A stretch of DNA of 64,000 nt from NCBI GenBank assembly GCA_022448945.1, contig JAKVCV010000012.1:48897-112896 (forward strand), in the 5' to 3' direction. This document shows, piece by piece, positions 45,364-53,899 of this stretch; the stretch's first letter is position 1, and each line of letters starts with the position of its first letter. The notes under the pieces were generated by a model, which made no database searches, had not been told where the DNA came from, and saw only the letters and a list, made by a program, of their open reading frames with translations. The translations under genes were made by a program, and so were the position numbers. This stretch comes from Saprospiraceae bacterium. GTDB lineage: Bacteria; Bacteroidota; Bacteroidia; Chitinophagales; Saprospiraceae.

Positions 45364-45927
45364 TTAAGATACTATAATTAGAACAATAAAAGTTAAAAGA
45401 AAAAAAACTGCAAAAGTTTTATGTATAATTTTATTATTTAGAAATGCAAGACTTATAAAAATAATAGAATAAATAAGTGGAAAGATATTATACCTTAAAA
45501 TAACTGCCAGTGAAAAATTAGTTGCTAAAATTGTATGGCCAATAAACATCATTAGAAATTGTATTGCTAATAAAAGAAAAAATATTTTTTTGTATTTATA
45601 ATATTCTAACTCAAGGTCATTATTTTCTAATTCATGGAAACGATTGAAAAAAATATAATAAGTTAAATAGAATAATGCAGACTGAAATGTTAAAAAAAAG
45701 AAATGACCTATTACCCACACTTCTCTTGTACCATAATAAGCATATATAGTGATCCAAAATCCGGCTGATAAACATATTAAATAAATTGCCCATATCCACC
45801 ATACCCAATAATGCTTAATTTTTTTCCAATTTTGTATATATTCTGCAATACATGACAAAGAATGCGCTAGTGATAATCCGTAGATTAAAGCTATAAACTT
45901 GATGATATATGAGAATGATATTTCCAT
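45364..45927 (-). CDS. Hypothetical multi-pass membrane protein
   Basis: The 187-residue protein has about six hydrophobic helices. An aromatic-rich loop KIKHYWVWWIWAIYL lies after helix 1, and a charged loop FHELENNDLELEYYKYKK sits in the middle. No motif was recognised. It is on the same strand as the neighbouring membrane protein gene, separated by 131 nt, so co-transcription is possible but unproven. Confidence 0.65.
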   Translation of the reverse strand: MEISFSYIIKFIALIYGLSLAHSLSCIAEYIQNWKKIKHYWVWWIWAIYLICLSAGFWITIYAYYGTREVWVIGHFFFLTFQSALFYLTYYIFFNRFHELENNDLELEYYKYKKIFFLLLAIQFLMMFIGHTILATNFSLAVILRYNIFPLIYSIIFISLAFLNNKIIHKTFAVFFLLTFIVLIIVS

Positions 45928-46072
45928 TAATCTAACAAAACAATAAGTAATATGTTATTAATTTATTCCTAGTAGGCATAATGTTTTATTCAAAAGAGCA
46001 ATAATTATTGATTTGAACATATAAAATAAAAGAAAATAAATTGATGGGAATAAATGAATATAGTAATTTCAA

Positions 46073-46103
46073 AAATAGAGCACCAAAATATGATGCTCTA
46101 TTT
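46073..46103 (-). terminator. Hairpin terminator of the 46138-46674 lipoprotein gene
   Basis: AAATAGAGCA pairs perfectly with TGCTCTATTT across an 11-nt loop, 34 nt after the stop codon of the minus-strand lipoprotein gene. The minus-strand sequence after the stem is TTGAAATT. Confidence 0.6.
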
Positions 46104-46137
46104 AATAGTTTTTTATAAAATAATGTTGACGCTTAAA

Positions 46138-46674
46138 TTAATCCTCCTCTAATTCAACTACTGTGGTATCTTGTGGATTTTCAACAAGTATTGAATCGTT
46201 GCTACTTTCGAGCTCCTCAGATTCCATTCCTTCTGATGCCATAAAATATAAATTCATCAAAATTGAAGCAGCTCGATAACTATTCGAGTTGTTAGGCTCA
46301 ATCATAATTCCGGTAGCTTCATTTCCTTTCATTAGTTCACCATTTTCAGACCACTTCATTGTCACTCCAGTACCAAAATCTATCTCTCCAGATTCACTTA
46401 CATTTCCTATATTTTCTCCATCTTCAGTAACCAACATTCCTTCCCCATTCAATTTAATACGAACTTTCCCTTCGTCATCAAGCAATTCATAATTTTCATT
46501 TAAAGTAACTTTTACATCTTCTTCGGTTGGAAATGTAATTGTACCATCATCCCCCATTGACATAATAGTTGTACCTTCATTATTTTTGACATCAAAAGCT
46601 GAAAATTTACTTTTTTTTGAATCACTACATGATACCAAGAACATTAAAAATGAGAAATACAATAGAATTTTCAT
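46138..46674 (-). CDS. Acidic lipoprotein with repeated beta motifs
   Basis: The 178-residue protein has a lipoprotein signal with lipobox FLVSC (Cys at residue 16), then about 100 residues with recurrent short strands rich in D, E, G and N, such as MSMGDDGTITFPTEED, KVRIKLNGEGMLVTEDGENIG and VSESGEIDFGTGV. These look like tandem short beta units. The last 30 residues are very acidic. I do not recognise a family. It is transcribed away from the small repeat-protein gene and has its own hairpin terminator. Confidence 0.68.
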   Translation of the reverse strand: MKILLYFSFLMFLVSCSDSKKSKFSAFDVKNNEGTTIMSMGDDGTITFPTEEDVKVTLNENYELLDDEGKVRIKLNGEGMLVTEDGENIGNVSESGEIDFGTGVTMKWSENGELMKGNEATGIMIEPNNSNSYRAASILMNLYFMASEGMESEELESSNDSILVENPQDTTVVELEED

Positions 46675-47058
46675 AAGTTATAATTTAAGTGTTTTTAGAT
46701 ACTCTTAGCTTTATTGATTAATATAAGTAGCAAGAGATTACATAATGTAAGGCAATTTAAACTTTCTTGAAACAAATTACAATTTTTAACTATATAATTA
46801 TTGATGAATATACAGCAACTCAACTTAAACTAATTATCAAAGCAACCAATTATTATAGTATAGAATAACAAAATATAAGATTATCTTAAAATAAATTTCT
46901 AGGCAATAAAATTTGGTTTTTTACGTCATATATAGTAGATTTGTTATTCGTTATTGGCATACTATAAAATAACCCCATCGTAGACACACAATTTCACGAT
47001 AACGTTTAAGAAACTCCCATTAATTTAGAATTATTTACAACCTAATATTCGAAAAATA
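46675..47058. other. Divergent intergenic region between the lipoprotein and repeat-protein genes
   Basis: This gap of 384 nt carries a strong candidate promoter for the plus-strand gene (46913-46943), given separately. The promoter for the minus-strand lipoprotein should also lie here, but I do not see a clear TAnnTTTG for it. No other structure or open frame was recognised. Confidence 0.4.
46913..46943 (+). promoter_or_regulatory. Bacteroidota-type promoter of the repeat-protein gene
   Basis: TTG at 46913-46915 and TAGATTTG at 46936-46943 are separated by 20 nt and match the TTG-N19-21-TAnnTTTG consensus. A start at about 46950 would leave a leader of about 109 nt before the ATG at 47059. 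Confidence 0.6.
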
Positions 47059-47538
47059 ATGAAATATCTTTCTTGTGTCACGATTTTCTTTTTATTAATA
47101 AATTACATATATTCACAAAAACAAATCGCATCAAATTTAAACACCTTGGAAGGTATGGAATTTGAGGTGGATTGGGATCATTTTGAAGGAAATGCCTTTG
47201 AAGTAGACTGGGATCATTTTGAAGGAAGTGCCTTTGAAGTAGACTGGACAAATTTTGAAACTGAAACAATAAATACTGCGTCTTACAACTGGTCTTTTCT
47301 TACAGATCAAAGAAACAAAGCTTTATATATAGATTTTGAAGCCTTAGGAGGAAAAATGAATCGTTTAGTAGTGACTTCTGACAAAAATAAGATTGTAATT
47401 GAAGATAATCATCTTTTTGACCTTCCTTTTAACACAATTTATGAGATAGATTTGGATAAATTAAAAAGAGGTAGTTATTTTGTAGAGTTGTATACCCATA
47501 ATCACAAAATTATTCGAAAAGAGATAACGATTCTTTAA
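47059..47538 (+). CDS. Small secreted protein with a triplicated 12-residue repeat and T9SS-like C-terminus
   Basis: The 159-residue protein has a signal peptide (cleavage near residue 19, NYIYS-QK). Residues 31-66 are three tandem copies of a 12-residue unit of form EGxxFEVDWDHF. Residues about 85-159 resemble a short T9SS-type C-terminal domain (ALYIDFEALGGKMNRLVV to KRGSYFVELYTHNHKIIRKEITI), but the canonical YPNP entry motif is missing, so sorting by T9SS is uncertain. The next gene (HU/SPOR protein) begins 20 nt later, suggesting co-transcription and a possible cell-surface role. Confidence 0.75.
   Translation: MKYLSCVTIFFLLINYIYSQKQIASNLNTLEGMEFEVDWDHFEGNAFEVDWDHFEGSAFEVDWTNFETETINTASYNWSFLTDQRNKALYIDFEALGGKMNRLVVTSDKNKIVIEDNHLFDLPFNTIYEIDLDKLKRGSYFVELYTHNHKIIRKEITIL
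47149..47256 (+). repeat. Three tandem 36-bp direct repeats inside the small secreted protein gene
   Basis: Units start at 47149, 47185 and 47221 and are in frame. Copies 2 and 3 are nearly identical over their first 27 bases (GAAGGAAxTGCCTTTGAAGTAGACTGG), while copy 1 has more silent and coding changes. Each encodes EGxxFEVDWxxF, with W and F conserved. The near-identity of copies 2 and 3 indicates recent duplication. Confidence 0.85.
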
Positions 47539-47558
47539 TTATTAGAAACCCCAATAAG

Positions 47559-48539
47559 TTGGACCTATCCCTTCATATCGAACAATTATTGTATAACAAT
47601 GATTGTGTAATAATACCAGATATTGGCGGTTTTATCGTCAACTACACATCTGCATCTATTGATCTAGTTGATCAACAAGTATATCCACCTAAAAAGACTG
47701 TATCATTCAACCCCAAATTAGTTAACAATGATGGATTACTTGCAAGTGAAATTGTTGAACATCAGCATTTAACTTTCAAGCAGGCAAATCAAGCCGTTAA
47801 AGAATACTGTGAACAGATTGAAAACGATCTGAATAACAATAAAACTATTCATTTCAATAATATTGGTAGACTATACTTCAATAAAGACTCCAAACTTGAG
47901 TTTATACCAGCAAACACCAATTTTCTACGTGATGCATTTGGTTTACCGGAACTTGAATGTTCTCCAATCCTACGAAATAAAAACTATCTGAAAACAGCAG
48001 AAAATAATAAAAATATAAAACCAACTGTTGTTAAAAAACAAACCAGCATTGTTGACCTGCTTATCAACTCCAAAATGATAGGAGCTGCTGCTATACTTAT
48101 TTTAGTATTATCCACACCCTATATTTACAATGCCCTATTCACTGGAATGGCGAATAACAATAACAACATTACAATGATTGATAGTAACAGCACATCACAT
48201 GCATCGCTATTACCAAGCTCAACTGTTACTCTCTCAGATTCTCATAAAGTAATGTCTGAGGTTGCTGAGGAAGAAATTGAACCTGAAATTCCTATTGAGG
48301 AACCAACAGTTCAAGAAAACCTCAAGGATTATGTTATAGTATTAGGGGCATTTAGTAAGCAAAAAAATGTAGACCGATTATCAAAAAAATTAAAAGCCGA
48401 CAATTTACTAGTTGATATTTCGCTAAAAAATGGTCTAACAAGAGTTGGTGTACAAATTACCTGTACAAAAGACGAACTAAAAACCCAACTAGAATTTGTG
48501 AGAGCAAATTATAATAAGAAAGCCTGGTTGGTTCAATAA
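47559..48539 (+). CDS. HU/CCDC81-like and SPOR-domain envelope protein
   Basis: The 326-residue protein has an N-terminal HU-like/CCDC81-like module pair (about 1-120; opening DLSLHIEQLLYNNDCVIIPDIGGFI, a family hallmark), a transmembrane helix (174-192), a Ser/Thr- and Glu-rich linker (about 200-250) and a C-terminal SPOR domain (256-326, VIVLGAFSKQKNVDRLSKKL). SPOR domains bind denuded peptidoglycan at the septum; the cytoplasmic HU-like part may bind DNA or another partner, so this may join cytoplasm to cell wall. The start is TTG at 47559, since no in-frame ATG lies before the domain. It follows the repeat-protein gene by 20 nt. Confidence 0.85.
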   Translation: MDLSLHIEQLLYNNDCVIIPDIGGFIVNYTSASIDLVDQQVYPPKKTVSFNPKLVNNDGLLASEIVEHQHLTFKQANQAVKEYCEQIENDLNNNKTIHFNNIGRLYFNKDSKLEFIPANTNFLRDAFGLPELECSPILRNKNYLKTAENNKNIKPTVVKKQTSIVDLLINSKMIGAAAILILVLSTPYIYNALFTGMANNNNNITMIDSNSTSHASLLPSSTVTLSDSHKVMSEVAEEEIEPEIPIEEPTVQENLKDYVIVLGAFSKQKNVDRLSKKLKADNLLVDISLKNGLTRVGVQITCTKDELKTQLEFVRANYNKKAWLVQ

Positions 48540-48732
48540 TTAGTTGTTTTTTTATTTCATATTTCTTCAGATAATTATAGAAGACTATATTATCCATATT
48601 TTTATTGAATTGAACCGCAAAATAGGATTCCCATTACTATTAAATAAAAATGCCTTAAAAGTGCCATTGGAAAGATCTAACGATTATCTAGCAGATCAGT
48701 CATTTTTAAATTTCTCTTTAAAAAATTTACAT

Positions 48733-49254
48733 TTAATTCATTATATAAAAAGAACGTATATTCAGGATTCGATTTATAGAATTATCAGGTCCAGATACAA
48801 TATAATGGGCCTTTTTGTAACAATCCATACGCTCATTTAATTTCAATTCTATAAAAGACTTCAATTCTGAAACCGATTTACCTTTAATTAAAGGACGTTT
48901 ATGTGTCTCAGCAATTAATCGCTCGTATAAAACATCAACGGACAAATCTAAAAAAAAGGTAACACCTCTCTTTTTGATTAGAGATATATTATCATGAAAA
49001 CAAGGCGTGCCCCCTCCTAGTGCAACAACTGTCTTTTTAGTCAAAAGCAATTCTTTCAAGCATTGATGCTCTATTTGTCTGAAACAATCCTCTCCATGTT
49101 CATCAAATATCTCAGAAATGGTACATTGCATCTTTCTTTCTATGACAGCATCAAGATCACAAAATTCCCACCCTATTTTTTCGGCAATATGCTTCCCAAC
49201 ATAGGATTTCCCAGAACCCATGAAACCCAATAAATACAAATTTTTATTTACCAT
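48733..49254 (-). CDS. aroK: Shikimate kinase
   Basis: The 173-residue enzyme phosphorylates shikimate at O3 in aromatic amino acid synthesis. Motifs are the P-loop GFMGSGKSYVG (11-21), the shikimate-binding DLDAVIE region with FRQIE, and ALGGGTPCF, all characteristic of AroK/AroL. The lid RPLIKGKSV supplies the ATP-contacting arginine. The gene converges with the HU/SPOR gene and no other aro gene is nearby. Confidence 0.95.
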   Translation of the reverse strand: MVNKNLYLLGFMGSGKSYVGKHIAEKIGWEFCDLDAVIERKMQCTISEIFDEHGEDCFRQIEHQCLKELLLTKKTVVALGGGTPCFHDNISLIKKRGVTFFLDLSVDVLYERLIAETHKRPLIKGKSVSELKSFIELKLNERMDCYKKAHYIVSGPDNSINRILNIRSFYIMN

Positions 49255-49484
49255 ATTTTCTTTAATATTTGATAATTATGCCTATTGTTGCAGTTTAATA
49301 AAGATTTAAAAAACTATTGTATCATAAATATATTATAATGTTTTTCATATCCTATAGTTAGGATAAAATTATCACTTCTTAATTTAAAACTCAATAAGAT
49401 TTTTTAAACAATTACTTTAAAAGTATGTTACAATAATAAATTAGTTTAAGTTACAGTTATAATGTTACAAACAAGATTTCAGTT

Positions 49485-52049
49485 ATGAAGCTATATATCA
49501 TTATTTTTCTATTTTATTTCCCTGCTTTCATCTTTGCGCAAACAGGGACTATAAAAGGTAAAATTTCTGAGTTACAAGGCAACCAAGGCATACCTTTTAC
49601 CTCAGTTGCTATAGAAGGAACTACAATTGGCGTAACTAGTGATATTGACGGGAACTATATTTTTACAGATTTAGAACCTGGTATATATAATATCACTGCA
49701 AGTTTTCTTGGATATAAATCAAAAACGATAACGGAAATACAAGTTACAAATTCTAAGCCAGCAATCATAGATTTTTATTTGGAAGAAATGTCTGAACAAT
49801 TGAATGAAATTGTTGTAAAAGCCTCTCCTTTCAAAAAACCTGCTGAAAGTCCTGTCTCATTACAAACAATTGGAACGGCAGAAATACAAAGAAACCCTGG
49901 TGGCAACCGAGATATTTCAAAAGTTGTTCGAGCACTTCCTGGGGTTACAAGTGCTTCAAGCTTTAGAAATGATTTATTGATTCGAGGAGGAGGCCCAAGT
50001 GAAAATCGATTTTATCTTGACGACATAGAAATTCCTAACATCAACCATTTTGCTACTCAAGGATCTTCTGGAGGCCCCAATGGTTTAATAAACGTTGATT
50101 TTATAAGAGAAGTTGATTTTTTTAGTAGTGCATTCCCTGCCAATAGAGGAAACACTATGAGCTCTGTATTTAATTTCAAACAAAAAAATGGCCGTGATGA
50201 CCGTATAGGTTTTACTGCTACATTAGGCACAAGTGATATAGCTGGAACATTAGAAGGTCCAATTGGTAAAAAAACAACTTTTTTGTTTTCTATACGTCAA
50301 TCCTATTTACAATTTTTATTTGACGTATTGGAATTGCCTTTTTTACCAACATATAATGATATTCAATTTAAAGTACGTACTAGATTTGATGAAAAAAACG
50401 AATTTTACATAGTTGCTCTTGGTGCATGTGATAGATTCAAATTAAATCTAGATGCCAACGATACAGAAGTACAAAGGTTCCAACTCAATAGGTTACCAGT
50501 ATATTTTCAATGGAATTACACAATAGGTGCTGTTTATAAACACTATACAGAAATAGGTCGATTAATGTTTGTAGCAAGTAGAAATATGCTAAACAATAAC
50601 ATTTATAAACATATTGATAATGATGAAAGTAAGGATAGAATTATAGATTATCAATCCCAAGAATCAGAAAATAAATTCAGACTTGAACATAAATTAAATT
50701 TTGCCAAAAATTTTACTTTTAATTATGGTGCTGGATATGAATTCTCGAGATATACAAATCTAACTAAAATAAATGGATCAAGTGGTTATAGTGAAATTAC
50801 AACAAAGTTGCCACTACATAAATACGCAATTTTCCTGCAAGCAAGTAAAAAGTTCTTCTCTGAAAGATTAGTATTTGCAACTGGTGTTCGTTTAGATGGT
50901 AACAACTATAATGAAGATATGCTTAACCCGCTAAATCAAGTATCACCACGATTCTCAGTTTCATTCACCATTTTACCACGATTAACTATTAATGCTAATA
51001 CTGGTCTATATTATCAACTTCCATCCTACACCACTTTAGGCTATCAAGAAAATGATACGCTAGTAAATAAAAACAGATTGAAATATACACGTTCATTTCA
51101 TGTAGTTGGAGGAATTGCTTATTCGACAAAAACAAATACAAAGTTCAGTATAGAAGGATACTATAAAATATATGATAATTACCCTTTTCTTATAGATGAC
51201 CAAATCTCTCTGGCAAATTTTGGCGCTGATTTTGGAGTAATAGGTGATGCTCCAATTTCATCTACTGGCAAAGGAAGAACATATGGTTTAGAAGTCCTGA
51301 TTCAACAAAGATTATATAAAGGCTTCTACGGTATTCTTGCTTATACTTTAGGTTGGTCTGAATTCACTGATGGAAGTGGAGAATATATACCCTCTGCATG
51401 GGATAGTCGACATATAATAAACCTTGCTCTTGGTAAAACATTTAATATTATGAACAAAAGTATCCGAGAGAAGAGAAATGAAAAAAAGATGAAGAGGAAT
51501 GAATTAAAGAATAATGAAAATGAAAACATATATATATTCCGTCGTGATTTTACTCCTAAAATTCACAATACCATAAAAAAAGACAAACCAAAAACAAAAA
51601 AGATAAAGCCACAAAAAATTAAAACACTTGAGCGTCCTTTAATTACGCAAACTCTTGATATTGGGACCAATCTACGACTTCAAACCGGATTGCCATATAC
51701 GCCTTTCGATGAAGACAAGTCTGCGCTTACTGACAACTGGAACCGATACAGACAGGGGTTACTAGACTATAGTCAATTAAATACTTTACGCTTAGGTCTT
51801 AATTATAGTATTGACCTAAGAATTGATTATAAATGGTTTTTCCCAAAATGGAGTTTTAATTTGTATTTGGACATCCAAAATATACCTGGGGTAATTACAG
51901 GAACATCTTCTCTTATTCTAGACGAAGATGTTAATGGCAACCCTCAAATCGAAAACTTTGGAATGCCAAATCAATCCTACAAATTAAAAGAAATTGATCC
52001 CATTCCAGGAACAATAATTCCTACGCTTGGTATAATCGTTCAATATTAA
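49485..52049 (+). CDS. TonB-dependent outer-membrane receptor with CarbopepD regulatory-like domain
   Basis: The 854-residue protein has a signal peptide (FYFPAFIFA-QT), a CarbopepD_reg-like domain (about 22-108, GTIKGKISELQGN to DGNYIFTDLEPGIYNI), a plug domain (about 115-240, VSLQTIGTAEIQRNPGG to LLIRGGGPSENRF) and a 22-strand barrel ending LGIIVQY. No SusD partner follows, so the substrate could be a siderophore, vitamin or other small molecule rather than a glycan. A Lys-, Glu- and Asn-rich low-complexity insert of about 60 residues (about 650-715, for example REKRNEKKMKRNELKNN) interrupts the barrel region and is probably a loop. Upstream and downstream genes run in other directions. Confidence 0.92.
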   Translation: MKLYIIIFLFYFPAFIFAQTGTIKGKISELQGNQGIPFTSVAIEGTTIGVTSDIDGNYIFTDLEPGIYNITASFLGYKSKTITEIQVTNSKPAIIDFYLEEMSEQLNEIVVKASPFKKPAESPVSLQTIGTAEIQRNPGGNRDISKVVRALPGVTSASSFRNDLLIRGGGPSENRFYLDDIEIPNINHFATQGSSGGPNGLINVDFIREVDFFSSAFPANRGNTMSSVFNFKQKNGRDDRIGFTATLGTSDIAGTLEGPIGKKTTFLFSIRQSYLQFLFDVLELPFLPTYNDIQFKVRTRFDEKNEFYIVALGACDRFKLNLDANDTEVQRFQLNRLPVYFQWNYTIGAVYKHYTEIGRLMFVASRNMLNNNIYKHIDNDESKDRIIDYQSQESENKFRLEHKLNFAKNFTFNYGAGYEFSRYTNLTKINGSSGYSEITTKLPLHKYAIFLQASKKFFSERLVFATGVRLDGNNYNEDMLNPLNQVSPRFSVSFTILPRLTINANTGLYYQLPSYTTLGYQENDTLVNKNRLKYTRSFHVVGGIAYSTKTNTKFSIEGYYKIYDNYPFLIDDQISLANFGADFGVIGDAPISSTGKGRTYGLEVLIQQRLYKGFYGILAYTLGWSEFTDGSGEYIPSAWDSRHIINLALGKTFNIMNKSIREKRNEKKMKRNELKNNENENIYIFRRDFTPKIHNTIKKDKPKTKKIKPQKIKTLERPLITQTLDIGTNLRLQTGLPYTPFDEDKSALTDNWNRYRQGLLDYSQLNTLRLGLNYSIDLRIDYKWFFPKWSFNLYLDIQNIPGVITGTSSLILDEDVNGNPQIENFGMPNQSYKLKEIDPIPGTIIPTLGIIVQY

Positions 52050-52083
52050 AATGTAAAAAACCAAATACAAACTAACTACTGAA

Positions 52084-53790
52084 TTATATCTTATTTTTGG
52101 ATTTTTTTTCTTGAGCCGGAGTCTTTGCTTGCTTCCATGAATTATTATAAGGTTCAAAAACACCAGATGCCTGAACTTTTTGACAATTTATCTTCCCATC
52201 TGCATATTGAGCAAAAACTTTAAATGTTTTTGGCTTTTGTTCCTTAAGGACTAGCATAGCAGCATTCGCTGCAGCTTTTACAGCAATTGGTACTCCCCCT
52301 CCAAGGTCAGACCAATGACCACCAAGCAAAAGATTCTTTACAGGCGTTTTGTGATGTGCAATTTTTGCTTGCATATTTGCTTTTCCTGGTCTAGCCCCCA
52401 TAATAGAACCTCCTCGATTAAAGCTATAACGCCAATGCGTTATTGGCGAAGCAATATCTGAAAAAAGAATATGACTCCTAATATCAATTTTTAGACGTTC
52501 TTCTATTCTGTCAAGAATAATATCTGCAAATTCTTCCTTAATTTTATAATATTCATCTGTCCTCACATAATTTCCTTGTTCATCTATACTAGTTCCCCAA
52601 TAGTTTTTATAATCAATCCAGGCAGAAGAATAGATAGTCAGTGTACCTTTACCTTCTGGGGCAAGGGTTTTATCCCTTAAACTTGGTGGAATTATTGAAA
52701 TTGCTGTTTTATAAGGATCTCCAGAATCATGGTCTGCTCTAGTCACTCCATCTTCAACTATCAGTACTAGTTCTTCCCCAAATCCTAAATCTTCGGTAGG
52801 ACAATCTAAAGCAAGAGAAATGGCTACTGCGGAACTGTATAAAATTGCATCCTTAAGATTATTTTTCATTTCTTGAGATACAATATTCTTTGGAAGCATT
52901 TTCTCGTATAACATTTCTACATCACATGCAGCTATTACATGCTGACTTTTTACTTTGTAGGTAGTACCATTTTTTTCAAAAACAACTCCTTTTGATGTTT
53001 GATTCTCAAGAATAATTTCTTTAGCTACAACATTAAAAACTATATCATTATTATAAAAATTAACCACATGAGATAACCATTCTATAAACACCTGACTACC
53101 ACCTTGAGGAGGTTTTTGATAATCACTACAATATGCCCAGGCAATCGGCAAAAGTACTGATAGCAGATCTGGCTCAGACGACCATACTTTATGTAAATCT
53201 GGATCTTTAAAAAACAAATTTAATCCCTTTGTAAAACCTTCTTCCCCATGATACCAGATATATCTAATAATTGGAATTACAAATCTAAACTTAAGAAACC
53301 CTATGGCTATTTTATCAGGCAAAGACATTGTTTCAGAAGCCCGAAATATTCTAGTATAAAGCTCAAAAGAAGAAGTAATCCGTTTTGCTACCCTAAATAA
53401 TTTATTAATACCTGATTTCTCATGTGGGAAATCAGCTATTAATTGTTCTTTAAATCTATCTGGATTATTTGAAAGTATATAATCATGATTTTTACCTTTA
53501 AATTTTTGAATTTTAGATAAAGTTTCTAATCTGGGCCTATCATCTCCAATCAACTTAAAAACTTTGGTCACCAGACCATTTTCTCCACATTGATTTAGCC
53601 AGTGAATAGCTGAATCAAATCTAAAATCTTTACGTCTAAAACCAGCCAAATAGCCTCCTGCATGTGGCTCTTTTTCAAGAACACAAACGGACAAACCTGA
53701 TCTACTCAAGAGAGCAGCAGCAGTCATACCTGATATTCCAGCTCCAATGATTACAACATCATATTCTGATTTTGCAACTATTTCACTCAT
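52084..53790 (-). CDS. FAD-dependent oxidoreductase of the phytoene desaturase/retinol saturase (CrtI/CRTISO) superfamily
   Basis: The 568-residue protein starts with an FAD motif VIIGAGISGMTAAALLSRSG (G16-x-G18-xx-G21) and then LEKEPHAGGYLAGFRRKDFRFD, the pattern of the CrtI-like and RetSat/CRTISO family. Near the C-terminus LLLGGHWSDLGGGVPIAVKAA is the second dinucleotide-binding element. Members desaturate or isomerise carotenoids or related polyenes; the exact substrate is not clear and no carotenoid gene is adjacent. The last 40 residues are Lys-rich. A TAAGTTTG element (minus strand, plus positions 53819-53826) lies 29 nt before the start. Confidence 0.85.
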   Translation of the reverse strand: MSEIVAKSEYDVVIIGAGISGMTAAALLSRSGLSVCVLEKEPHAGGYLAGFRRKDFRFDSAIHWLNQCGENGLVTKVFKLIGDDRPRLETLSKIQKFKGKNHDYILSNNPDRFKEQLIADFPHEKSGINKLFRVAKRITSSFELYTRIFRASETMSLPDKIAIGFLKFRFVIPIIRYIWYHGEEGFTKGLNLFFKDPDLHKVWSSEPDLLSVLLPIAWAYCSDYQKPPQGGSQVFIEWLSHVVNFYNNDIVFNVVAKEIILENQTSKGVVFEKNGTTYKVKSQHVIAACDVEMLYEKMLPKNIVSQEMKNNLKDAILYSSAVAISLALDCPTEDLGFGEELVLIVEDGVTRADHDSGDPYKTAISIIPPSLRDKTLAPEGKGTLTIYSSAWIDYKNYWGTSIDEQGNYVRTDEYYKIKEEFADIILDRIEERLKIDIRSHILFSDIASPITHWRYSFNRGGSIMGARPGKANMQAKIAHHKTPVKNLLLGGHWSDLGGGVPIAVKAAANAAMLVLKEQKPKTFKVFAQYADGKINCQKVQASGVFEPYNNSWKQAKTPAQEKKSKNKI

Positions 53791-53818
53791 TACTATAGTT
53801 TCTTTTGATGTTTTGTAC

Positions 53819-53826
53819 CAAACTTA
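53819..53826 (-). promoter_or_regulatory. Candidate -7 element (TAAGTTTG) for the FAD oxidoreductase gene
   Basis: On the minus strand TAAGTTTG matches TAnnTTTG and lies 29 nt upstream of the start codon at 53790. No TTG occurs at the ideal upstream distance. On the plus strand TATATTTC at about 53850 is a near match that could serve the divergent hydrolase gene. Confidence 0.45.
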
Positions 53827-53899
53827 AGCACAATATTACTAAAATATCACTATATTTCGCCTCCCAATAACAATTTAAATAACACAATTTCCCTACTTA

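Noticed and set aside
47078-47269. Minus-strand frame with LLQRHFLQNDP repeats
   Set aside because: It is the antisense reading of the three 36-bp repeats in the 47059-47538 gene and has no independent support.
48544-48840. Plus-strand 98-codon frame after the HU/SPOR gene
   Set aside because: It has no ATG start of its own context, no recognisable motif, and overlaps the end of aroK on the other strand.
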